Positions 1 to 6,613 of a DNA stretch of 31,270 nucleotides are shown one piece after another. Made by a program: the position numbers and the translations under genes. The stretch is from Actinomycetes bacterium (GTDB lineage: Bacteria; Actinomycetota; Acidimicrobiia; Acidimicrobiales; JAJYPT01): the NCBI GenBank assembly GCA_021795135.1, contig JAJYPT010000005.1, positions 1-31,270 of the forward strand. The letters are read 5' to 3'. The notes under the pieces are model-generated. The model did no database searches, had not been told where the DNA came from, and saw nothing but the letters and a program-made list of their open reading frames with translations. The first letter of the stretch is position 1. Each line of letters opens with the position of its first letter.

Positions 1-9
1 TCTAATATA

Positions 10-1056
10 TTAGTGCAAAAATTCGATTATAACCTTTACATCATCGACATTATGCTCAAAAGCCTGTTCAAAATTATCAATATGGACTTTTCGAGTGATA
101 ATTTTTCCGAGCCAATCCTTATCTGCTTTATCTAAAGCTTTTGCTGCCATCTCATAGTGGGTTCTATTAGCATTTACAGATCCCACCACCGTTTGATTTT
201 CAAGGACTACACCTCTAGAAATTGCTCCTACATCTAAATCAAGATGCGTTCCTGAAGCAGATACTCCTGTCAAACAAACTACTGAATACGAACCAACATT
301 TTCTATAACATCAAAAACAACATGTCCAACACCGCTACATTCAATCACTACATCTGCGTCTTTGAGTACTGGACTCAAAGGTCCAACATAATAATGTGCT
401 CCTAATTGTTGGACTAGATCAGGCTTCAAGCCAGTGTTGACCACGTCTACTACATAGACATCTAAACCTTTTTGCACACCCAACAAAGCCGCCAACAATC
501 CTATGGGTCCTGCTCCAATTACTACGACTTTGTGAGGATCCCAATAAGCTCTATTGCCTATTTTTTCTACCTGCTCCCAAGCTTTAGCCACTACTGTTGT
601 AGGCTCTAATAAAACCCCTAGAATTCCCAAAGAAGGGTCTATTTTTACCAAATGGGTTGGCTCTACAGTATAAAATTCAGAGCCAAATCCGTCTCTTTGT
701 TTGATTCCTCTTTCAGTATAAAGTCCATTCCTACACATATCCCACTGCCCTACTGCACAAGCAGGACAAGGCACAGGGTCGGGATGACGTACTATACCTA
801 CTACCAAATCGTCTTTTTCGAATTCGGTTCCCAAAGGAGCTTGTACAACTTTGCCCAAAGATTCATGACCAATAATTAATCGTTTATGGCCTTTAGGAGG
901 CCAACCGTAATTTCCACTAACTATTTCGATGTCTGTTCCACATATGCCAATAGCTAGGGTTTGAACTAAAACTAAATTTGAATCTAAAACTGGATTTGAA
1001 AATTCTTCTAGTTTAATAGACCCAGCTACACCTGGTTCAATAGTAAGTGCTTTAAT
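10..1056 (-). CDS. gdh: Glucose 1-dehydrogenase (zinc MDR family), apparent ATT start
   Basis: Medium-chain dehydrogenase oxidising glucose (or a related aldose) to the lactone with NAD(P)+. Read from an ATT at 1056 it is 348 aa, the usual family length. It begins IKALTIEPG, where relatives begin MKAL/MKAI. Visible features are the catalytic zinc residues Cys39 (GICGTD) and His64-Glu65 (GHES), Glu151 in LLEPTTVV, a lobe-loop with Cys97, Cys100 and Cys108 (CPAC...C), and the Rossmann motif GAGPIG at 181-186. The RPDPVPCP-like and WDMCRNG segments are typical of glucose dehydrogenase rather than other ADHs. The only in-frame ATG/GTG/TTG is a TTG at 858, which would remove the first 66 residues including Cys39 and His64, so it cannot be the true start. 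It lies 30 bp downstream of sqdB on the same strand, probably in one operon. Family call is firm; exact sugar is inferred. Confidence 0.85.
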   Translation of the reverse strand: MKALTIEPGVAGSIKLEEFSNPVLDSNLVLVQTLAIGICGTDIEIVSGNYGWPPKGHKRLIIGHESLGKVVQAPLGTEFEKDDLVVGIVRHPDPVPCPACAVGQWDMCRNGLYTERGIKQRDGFGSEFYTVEPTHLVKIDPSLGILGVLLEPTTVVAKAWEQVEKIGNRAYWDPHKVVVIGAGPIGLLAALLGVQKGLDVYVVDVVNTGLKPDLVQQLGAHYYVGPLSPVLKDADVVIECSGVGHVVFDVIENVGSYSVVCLTGVSASGTHLDLDVGAISRGVVLENQTVVGSVNANRTHYEMAAKALDKADKDWLGKIITRKVHIDNFEQAFEHNVDDVKVIIEFLH

Positions 1057-1066
1057 GGTAGCCTCC
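1054..1066 (-). promoter_or_regulatory. Ribosome binding site and ATT start of gdh
   Basis: On the minus strand GGAGG (1066-1062) is followed by the 5-nt spacer CTACC and then ATT (1056-1054), AAA, GCA. In-frame TAA and TAG codons stand just upstream, so no earlier start is possible. Spacing and homology agree on the ATT as the initiation codon. A single-base error or mutation from ATG is the alternative. Confidence 0.7.
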
Positions 1067-1086
1067 TATTATGGTTAAACAAACAG

Positions 1087-2268
1087 TTAAAAATCTGCCT
1101 TTTGTCTTGATACTACAGGACTAGAAGTATTTCTCCAATTTATAGAGGGTAAAATAACGCTGTGGTCAACTCGGTCTTTGTGACGTTGCACTAAAGAAAA
1201 TAATGAATCAATTAAAGTATCAGACAAAAGATGAGGAACTAGTCCCAAATCTAAAAGTTTAGTGTGAGCTGCTCTATAGTAATGACTATCCAATTCAACT
1301 CTTGGATCTTCCAAAAATTCTATCTTAGGGTTTTCTACAGACAAAGATGCAACTAACTCTGCCAATTCTTTTACAGTAAAAGATTCTGTAAATTGGTTGA
1401 ATACCCTATATTCTCCTTGTTTAGCTGGGTTATTTAAAGCAATTTCTACACATTGGACTGTGTCTCTAATATCTAACATTCCCCTAGTTTGAGAACCTTG
1501 CCCGTAAACAGTAAGATTGTGTCCTACAACTGCTTGGACTAAAAAACGATTTAGAACTGTTCCAAAAACAGCATCATAATCATATCTAGTAGCTAAATCT
1601 GGGTGAATAACAGTTTCATTTGTCTCTTGCCCATAAACTATACCTTGATTTAAATCTGTAGCTCTCAAGCCCCATGTTTTACAAGCAAAATGTAAATTAT
1701 GACTATCATGAACTTTTGAAAGATGATAAAAAGAACCAGGTTGTTTTGGATAGGGAAGAATATCTCGACGTCCTCGGTGATTTATTTCTATAAATCCTTC
1801 TTCAATATCAATATTGGGAGTACCGTATTCTCCCATAGAACCTAGTTTAACCAAATGTATATTAGGGTCTAGCTCAGCTATTGCATAAAGTAAATTTAAA
1901 GTACCTACCACATTATTTACTTGGGTATAAACAGCATGTGCTCTATCAATCATTGAATAAGGAGCAGAACGCTGTTCTCCAAAATGTACTATTGCTTGAG
2001 GCTGAAATTGCTTCAGAAGTGAATATACAAATTCTGCTTCTTGCAGGTCCCCGATGAATATATCTATTTCATTTCCACTCAACTGTTTCCATCTACTTAC
2101 TCTTTTTTGTAAATTAGCTATGGGCACTAAACTTTGGGTACCTAATTCGAAATCATATTGGCGTCTAATAAAATTATCTACTACCCCAACATGATGACCC
2201 TTATTTGATAAATGTAAAGCTGTTGGCCATCCTAAATAACCGTCCCCACCTAATACTAAAACTCTCAA
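1087..2268 (-). CDS. sqdB: UDP-sulfoquinovose synthase (SqdB/SQD1)
   Basis: Extended SDR that makes UDP-sulfoquinovose from UDP-glucose and sulfite, the head-group donor for the sulfolipid SQDG. The 393-aa protein is full length. It has the NAD-binding GGDGYLG (residues 7-13), the substrate segment SMGEYGTPNIDIEEGF (144-159), the YHLSK catalytic pair Tyr181/Lys185, and the family stretches KVHDSHN, ATDLNQG, YDAVFGT, TRGMLDIRDTVQC and FNQFTE, which closely match plant SQD1. The catalytic position that is Thr in plant SQD1 (TMGEYG) is Ser144 here. The start is TTG at 2268, preceded by GGTGG. The partner glycosyltransferase SqdX is not in this window. The glucose dehydrogenase follows 30 bp downstream. 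Confidence 0.95.
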   Translation of the reverse strand: MRVLVLGGDGYLGWPTALHLSNKGHHVGVVDNFIRRQYDFELGTQSLVPIANLQKRVSRWKQLSGNEIDIFIGDLQEAEFVYSLLKQFQPQAIVHFGEQRSAPYSMIDRAHAVYTQVNNVVGTLNLLYAIAELDPNIHLVKLGSMGEYGTPNIDIEEGFIEINHRGRRDILPYPKQPGSFYHLSKVHDSHNLHFACKTWGLRATDLNQGIVYGQETNETVIHPDLATRYDYDAVFGTVLNRFLVQAVVGHNLTVYGQGSQTRGMLDIRDTVQCVEIALNNPAKQGEYRVFNQFTESFTVKELAELVASLSVENPKIEFLEDPRVELDSHYYRAAHTKLLDLGLVPHLLSDTLIDSLFSLVQRHKDRVDHSVILPSINWRNTSSPVVSRQKADF

Positions 2269-2575
2269 TTTTCCACCTAGTCCTTACCTATATAAACTTA
2301 TGTTTATATAACTATTTCATATGTACCAATTGACTAAAAGGTAAGTAGTCCCTATCTGTTATAACAACTAGAAATATAAAATCCAACTTGTAATTATCTC
2401 TTGGGTAAATAAAATAACTTTTTATAGTTTCTAATTCTTTTGCCTTATGGGTAGAACTGAAATATCATCTTTAGCCTTATTGCACCTACAACAATAAAGA
2501 TCAAAACTTAAAATAAGATGAGAGTAACTATAGAACCAAGTATTAAAATCAGTCTTTTGACAAAAGAGGTGACAA
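2269..2575. promoter_or_regulatory. Divergent intergenic region with a 9-bp inverted repeat
   Basis: A 307-bp AT-rich gap between sqdB (left) and the MDR oxidoreductase (right). At 2289-2310 a perfect inverted repeat, TATATAAAC / GTTTATATA with loop TTAT, lies about 20 bp upstream of the sqdB start. It could be an operator or a leader hairpin. The right gene has a GAGGTGA ribosome binding site. No ORF or RNA gene was recognised. Confidence 0.4.
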
Positions 2576-3514
2576 ATGAAAGCAATAGCCATAGATCAAT
2601 ACGGCGGACCTGAAGTTTTGCATCTTGCAGAATTAGAAGATCCAAAATTGGGGCCAGATTCAGTATTGATAAGGATCAAAGCTGCAGGAGTTAATCCTGT
2701 TGATTATAAAATACGTTATGGATACCTAGATCGAGCTTTTCCATCTTATTTCCCAATAATTTTAGGATGGGATGTATCTGGAGTCATAGAAGCAGTGGGA
2801 GCAACCGTTAAAGAGTTCAAAAAAGGGGATGAGGTATTTGCATATGCTAGAAAAGATTTTATAGGACAAGGTTGCTATGCAGAATTAGTATCAGTTCCTA
2901 TAAGAGCAGTAGCTAAAAAGCCTCAAACAATAGATCATATATATTCTGCTGGAGTTCCTTTAGCTGGACTAACAGCTTATCAAGCTGTAGTAGAAACATT
3001 AAATATATCAAAAGGACAATCTATACTTATTCATGCAGCAGCTGGCGGAGTTGGATCTTTTGCCGTACAAATCGCACACGCACTAGGGGCTGAAGTTATT
3101 GGAACAGCTAGCAAACAAAATCACCAATATCTACAAAATCTAGGTGCTAATTTCTGTATTGACTACAACGATACAAATATTGCAGATGAACTAAAAAAGA
3201 AGTTCCCTCAAGGTATAGATGCCGTCTTTGACCTTATTGGTGGACAAAGTCTTGAAAGAAGTGTCGAATTACTAAGTTCTAGTTCAAAAACCAATTTAGT
3301 ATCTGTTGTAGATCCAAAAGTAAAAAACTTAGGAGGAAGTTATGTCTTTGTAAGACCTAACTCCGAACAATTGCAAACTTTAGCAAACATGATAGATACA
3401 AAAGATTTAAAAGTAGAAATAAGTCAAACTTTTACCTTAGAAGAAGCAAGATCAGCTCATGAGCTTTTAGAATCGGGTCATGTTCGAGGGAAATTAACTT
3501 TAGAAATTGGATAA
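2576..3514 (+). CDS. NADP-dependent oxidoreductase, quinone-oxidoreductase-like MDR
   Basis: A 312-aa zinc-independent medium-chain dehydrogenase of the quinone oxidoreductase group. The N-terminal GroES-like domain has AAGVNPVDYKIRYG and LGWDVSGVIEAVG. The nucleotide-binding motif AAAGGVGSFAVQIA begins at residue 154, and the domain is followed by a C-terminal GHVRGKLTLEIG typical of the family. Such enzymes reduce quinones or enones with NADPH; the substrate cannot be told from sequence. The ATG start has GAGGTGA 4 nt upstream. yjbQ follows after 3 nt, so the two are probably cotranscribed. Confidence 0.85.
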   Translation: MKAIAIDQYGGPEVLHLAELEDPKLGPDSVLIRIKAAGVNPVDYKIRYGYLDRAFPSYFPIILGWDVSGVIEAVGATVKEFKKGDEVFAYARKDFIGQGCYAELVSVPIRAVAKKPQTIDHIYSAGVPLAGLTAYQAVVETLNISKGQSILIHAAAGGVGSFAVQIAHALGAEVIGTASKQNHQYLQNLGANFCIDYNDTNIADELKKKFPQGIDAVFDLIGGQSLERSVELLSSSSKTNLVSVVDPKVKNLGGSYVFVRPNSEQLQTLANMIDTKDLKVEISQTFTLEEARSAHELLESGHVRGKLTLEIG

Positions 3515-3517
3515 ACA

Positions 3518-3916
3518 ATGGAAACTATTGAATTAAATGTAGATACTTCGACCAAAAAAATAGTAGATATTACTTCACAATGCCAAAATTTTTCTAATTC
3601 AAAACAAAATGGCCTATTGAATGTTTTTGTTCCTCACGCTACAGCAGGATTGGCAATAATCGAAACAGGTTCTGGATCTGAACAAGACCTCATTGTATTA
3701 ATAGATAACTTATTGCCCAAAACTAGTTCCTATACCCACAGACATGGATCTATGGGCCATGGTAGGGATCATATATTGCCTGCTTTGATAAGTCCCTCTA
3801 TGACTGTGCCAGTGATAAATGGAAGTTTAGTTTTGGGAACTTGGCAAAGTATTGTTGTAGTTGATACAAATGTAGATAATCCTCATAGAAAAGTTATTTT
3901 GAGTTTTTTAAACTAA
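3518..3916 (+). CDS. yjbQ: YjbQ/UPF0047 family protein
   Basis: A 132-aa protein of the small YjbQ (UPF0047) fold. The conserved histidine features are all present: PHATAGLAI, the cluster HRHGSMGHGRDH, and LGTWQSIVVVDTN near the C-terminus. Family members have been annotated as secondary thiamine-phosphate synthase because some complement thiamine auxotrophs, but the physiological role is unsettled. It starts 3 nt after the preceding stop. A thi gene cluster exists at about 25.7-28.7 kb but is not adjacent. Confidence 0.9.
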   Translation: METIELNVDTSTKKIVDITSQCQNFSNSKQNGLLNVFVPHATAGLAIIETGSGSEQDLIVLIDNLLPKTSSYTHRHGSMGHGRDHILPALISPSMTVPVINGSLVLGTWQSIVVVDTNVDNPHRKVILSFLN

Positions 3917-3972
3917 ATCTTCATAAAATATGCTTCTAAAATATGACTTAGATTTATTAGTTAAATTAGATC

Positions 3973-3986
3973 AAGGAGAAGATATT
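3973..3986 (+). promoter_or_regulatory. Ribosome binding site and ATT start of mscL
   Basis: AAGGAG at 3973-3978, the 5-nt spacer AAGAT, then ATT at 3984-3986, which codes the residue where MscL proteins normally have Met1. Spacing equals that at the gdh ATT start. The alternative ATG at 3930 lacks any recognisable ribosome binding site. Confidence 0.6.
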
Positions 3987-4394
3987 TTAAAAGACTTTAA
4001 AGCTTTTATTCTAAGAGGCAATGTAGTTGATCTGGCTGTAGGAATTATGATTGGATCAGCTTTCAATACAGTAATCATGTCATTTGTAAAAAACATACTT
4101 ACTCCCCTTATCACGATTCCGGGAAGAGTTAATTTCTCACAACTATATTTCAAACTAGGAAATAGCATTTTCCGTTATGGAGCATTTTTAAACGATGTCA
4201 TATCATTTATAATTATTGCAGCAGGAATATTTTTTTTCGTTGTACGTCCTATAAATTCTTTAAACAAAAAAATACATCGAGGAACAGATCCCAGCCTAGA
4301 AAAAAAGAGTTGTCCCCAGTGTTTGAGTTCAATACCAAAGTTAGCTCTTCGATGCGCTTTTTGCACAATAGAATTAAAAGACACTTCTAAATAA
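3984..4394 (+). CDS. mscL: Large-conductance mechanosensitive channel MscL, apparent ATT start
   Basis: Homopentameric membrane channel that opens under hypo-osmotic shock. From the ATT at 3984 the product is 136 aa, beginning ILKDFKAFILRGNVVDLAVG, which aligns with the canonical MLKxFKxFxxRGNVVDLAVG start. TM1 spans about residues 12-45 and TM2 about 70-88. A soluble tail carries Cys110-x2-Cys113 and Cys124-x2-Cys127, a likely zinc ribbon. An upstream in-frame ATG at 3930 would add 18 residues not expected in MscL and has no Shine-Dalgarno. The ATT has AAGGAG (3973-3978) with a 5-nt spacer. A long AT-rich inverted repeat follows the gene. Family call is firm; the start is inferred. Confidence 0.93.
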   Translation: MLKDFKAFILRGNVVDLAVGIMIGSAFNTVIMSFVKNILTPLITIPGRVNFSQLYFKLGNSIFRYGAFLNDVISFIIIAAGIFFFVVRPINSLNKKIHRGTDPSLEKKSCPQCLSSIPKLALRCAFCTIELKDTSK

Positions 4395-4401
4395 TCATTA
4401 C

Positions 4402-4428
4402 TTTTATATTTTTGTCAAAAATATAAAA
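4402..4428. terminator. Perfect 13-bp AT-rich inverted repeat after mscL
   Basis: TTTTATATTTTTG (4402-4414) and its exact reverse complement (4416-4428) are separated by one base. It starts 7 nt after the mscL stop and is followed by T-rich sequence (a TTTATTTTTTTATTTT run near 4441-4456), so it may end mscL transcription. The stem is almost all A-T, hence the modest confidence. Confidence 0.45.
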
Positions 4429-4505
4429 ATTCAATCAAAATTTATTTTTTTATTTTAAAAAATACCAATTCTCTCTAATAATTCTCTAATAATAAGGAAA
4501 AAATT

Positions 4506-4883
4506 GTGGAAATAAATAATGAAATAGACCAAATAAGAAATTCTTATATTAATACATTTGGCTCTGTTCCTTTAGGAATTGAAACCAGATTACAACTAGC
4601 TCAAAACCACGACCGACAGCTAGCAATTATAGCTATTGAAAACTTACGCAAAGAGCTTCTTCGCAATAACTCTTTAGAACCAAGAGTCCAACAGTTAGTT
4701 CATTATGGTCAACTTTTATCACTTGGTCATGCCGAACCAGCTCGTTTACATGCTAAAGGAGTTCTAAAAGCAGGCGGAACTGTAAAAGATTTATTAGGAG
4801 TAGCCGAAACAGCTTTGATTACTTCTGGTATGCCTGCTTATAGTTTAGGAATTACCATTTGTGCCGAATTGGAAGACTTTTAA
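4506..4883 (+). CDS. Carboxymuconolactone decarboxylase-like (AhpD-fold) protein lacking the CxxC
   Basis: A 125-aa all-helical protein resembling the carboxymuconolactone decarboxylase/AhpD fold: an N-terminal helix, LEPRVQQLVHYGQLLSLGH, then EPARLHAKGVLKAGGTVKDLLGVAETALITSGMPAYSLG. In redox-active members the central motif is CxxC...H. Here the cysteines are replaced (HAEPARLH), although the second His and the following KAGG...LL remain. Peroxidase-type disulfide chemistry is therefore unlikely; a decarboxylase-like or structural role is possible. GTG start with AAGGA 8-9 nt upstream. Probably its own unit, because an inverted repeat separates it from mscL. Confidence 0.7.
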   Translation: MEINNEIDQIRNSYINTFGSVPLGIETRLQLAQNHDRQLAIIAIENLRKELLRNNSLEPRVQQLVHYGQLLSLGHAEPARLHAKGVLKAGGTVKDLLGVAETALITSGMPAYSLGITICAELEDF

Positions 4884-4982
4884 AAAATTCAACCAAAACA
4901 ACAAGGTACTTTTAACTTTTCTGATCTGTAGATAGAAATATAAGATAGCCTATTTCAAAATTTAACAAAGGAAGTAGAAACA

Positions 4983-5378
4983 GTGCCCCACCCTAGATTA
5001 TTAGAACTTAGGCAATCTCATCCACCAAAAACTACAGATCAATTTAAAACTGACTCTAAAATAAATAGGTTTAACTCTTATTTAGCAGTCAAGATCACTT
5101 CTGGTGTAGCTATCATGTGGTGCGCTTATATCTTTGCGATAATAGCTTTCATTTCTTTACCTGAAGCCATAGCAGGAGGTATTGCTACAACTATTCAATG
5201 GATAGCACAGACCTTTCTACAACTCGTCCTGCTCTCTATCATTATGGTTGGACAAAATGTAGCTTCTAAAGCATCAGATCAGCGAGCAGTTTCTACTTAT
5301 AAAGATGCTGAAGCTATCTTGTCTGAGCTAAATGAACTAAGAGAAGCAGTTGCGAAAATATCTATCGGACCAAGATAG
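4983..5378 (+). CDS. Small membrane protein, unknown function
   Basis: A 131-aa protein with two predicted membrane spans: about residues 37-60 (SGVAIMWCAYIFAIIAFISL) and about 68-92 (TIQWIAQTFLQLVLLSIIMV). These are followed by a polar segment GQNVASKASDQRAVSTYKDA and a short amphipathic helix. The pattern resembles a family of small actinobacterial membrane proteins without assigned function (my recollection, not searched). GTG start preceded by GGAAG. The start sits about 100 bp after the previous gene, so it may have its own promoter. Confidence 0.75.
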   Translation: MPHPRLLELRQSHPPKTTDQFKTDSKINRFNSYLAVKITSGVAIMWCAYIFAIIAFISLPEAIAGGIATTIQWIAQTFLQLVLLSIIMVGQNVASKASDQRAVSTYKDAEAILSELNELREAVAKISIGPR

Positions 5379-5474
5379 GTATCTTAGAATGTAGAGTAAT
5401 AAAGTTAATCTAATTAATAACGAAATTTATTTTGATAATTACTAAGTTATTATTTAGAAAAAAATATTTAAAAG

Positions 5475-5548
5475 TGCCCCCGGCAGGATTTGAACCTGCG
5501 ACCGTCTGCTTAGAAGGCAGCTGCTCTGTCCGTCTGAGCTACGGGGGC
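5475..5548 (-). tRNA. tRNA-Arg (anticodon TCT)
   Basis: Read on the minus strand: acceptor stem GCCCCCG/CGGGGGC, D-arm GCTC...GAGC, anticodon loop CTTCTAA with TCT at positions 34-36, T-arm GCAGG-TTCAAAT-CCTGC, and discriminator A. CCA is not encoded. The first anticodon-stem pair is G-A; all others pair. Confidence 0.97.
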
Positions 5549-5679
5549 GAAGCGAAAGGCTAAACAAAACATTTGTAACCCAAATGAGCAAAAGTGCGAC
5601 CAGCCTTAGAATAACTTAGCATTGTTATGACTATATCAGTACCTAAAAATATAAATCTGAAAAAATATATTTCGTATTT

Positions 5680-6459
5680 TCAATCATATTTCTCACTAAA
5701 TATTTGCGAATCTTCTAGCCCTATCTCCATTAAATACTGCTCAACATTTTCCACCATTTCAGGAGGACCACAAATATAGGCTAATGGGTTTTCAAGACCT
5801 TGGGTTACCTCCCTAACCATTGCCAAATCTATACGCCTATGAAATTGGGCTCTTGAATCAAAAGGATCCCTGGTAAAGGTGTGAATGATTTTCAACCATG
5901 GGTTCTTTTGTTCTAAGTCATCTAATTCTGATCCATAAATTACATGAGAAGCATCGGTACTAGAAAAGAGTAACCTCATTGGGATTTGTAAATTTTTTGA
6001 AACTGCATATCTAATCATTGACATCAAAGGGACAACTCCACTACCTGCAGCTACTAATACAACAGGTCCGCCAAAAGTCTCATCCCAAATAAACTTGCCC
6101 ACTGGACCTCTTATTTGTAAATGGTCTCCTGGAGAAATTTTTCTCACCAAAATCGGCGAGACTAATCCACCTTCCATTTCTTTGATCCCTATGTCTATTA
6201 TTCCAGCTTCAGGGTGAGGAGAAGAACCTACCGAATAGGCTCTTTGAATAGGCCGCGGCCTACCTTCTACAGGAATCCTCACATTATAATATTGTCCTGG
6301 AATAAAACCCTCAGTGGCTGGAAGCTTTATACGCAAAGTCTTTGTGTCGGGAGTTTCTACAATAACGTCTACAACTTCTCCGTCTTGCCAACGTTTAGCT
6401 ATACCTACCAATTCTGAGGGTTCTACAGCTATTACTTTATTATTACTATCTTTTGGCAA
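5680..6459 (-). CDS. Ferredoxin/flavin reductase-type FAD-NAD(P)H oxidoreductase
   Basis: Electron-transfer reductase of the ferredoxin-NADP reductase superfamily. An FAD domain carries RAYSVGSSP (the RxYS flavin motif) and IRGPVGKFIW. An NAD(P) domain carries LVAAGSGVVPLMSMIR and the C-terminal YICGPPEMVENVEQYL, ending EKYD. There is no [2Fe-2S] cysteine cluster, so it presumably passes electrons to a separate protein. Related proteins occur next to MOSC or oxygenase genes; none is seen here. The frame stays open to a TTG at 6570, but that codon lies inside a perfect hairpin. I prefer TTG at 6459, which has AGGAG 11 nt upstream. It lies downstream of the gabD-like gene on the same strand, with the 6544-6588 hairpin between them. 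Confidence 0.8.
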   Translation of the reverse strand: MPKDSNNKVIAVEPSELVGIAKRWQDGEVVDVIVETPDTKTLRIKLPATEGFIPGQYYNVRIPVEGRPRPIQRAYSVGSSPHPEAGIIDIGIKEMEGGLVSPILVRKISPGDHLQIRGPVGKFIWDETFGGPVVLVAAGSGVVPLMSMIRYAVSKNLQIPMRLLFSSTDASHVIYGSELDDLEQKNPWLKIIHTFTRDPFDSRAQFHRRIDLAMVREVTQGLENPLAYICGPPEMVENVEQYLMEIGLEDSQIFSEKYD

Positions 6460-6543
6460 AGAAGAACTTGCTCCTAGGGGTATATAAAAATTTCTACTTA
6501 AACAATTATAGACGACATCATAAGATATTAAAAAGTCTTTACT

Positions 6544-6588
6544 TTCAATAGTATCTATTCTTTGAAGCAAAGAATAGATACTATTGAA
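6544..6588. repeat. Perfect 21-bp inverted repeat (3-nt loop)
   Basis: Arm 6544-6564 begins TTCAATAGTATC and ends TCTTTG; arm 6568-6588 is its exact reverse complement; the loop is AAG. It lies 26 bp downstream of the gabD-like stop and upstream of the reductase. On the minus strand a TTTTT run follows about 10 nt later. It could be a strong terminator or RNA-stability hairpin, or a palindromic mobile remnant. Confidence 0.85.
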
Positions 6589-6613
6589 TACTTTGACCTC
6601 ATTACTATAATCT

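Noticed and set aside
652..879. Plus-strand ORF antisense to gdh
   Set aside because: Shadow of a conserved gene; no ribosome binding site and no recognisable protein features.
3930..3983. Upstream ATG of mscL as the true start
   Set aside because: No Shine-Dalgarno and an extra 18 residues before the canonical N-terminus; the ATT at 3984 fits better.
5415..5462. AATAAC/GTTATT hairpin near tRNA-Arg as terminator
   Set aside because: Only a 6-7-bp A-T stem with a long loop; not distinguishable from chance in AT-rich DNA.
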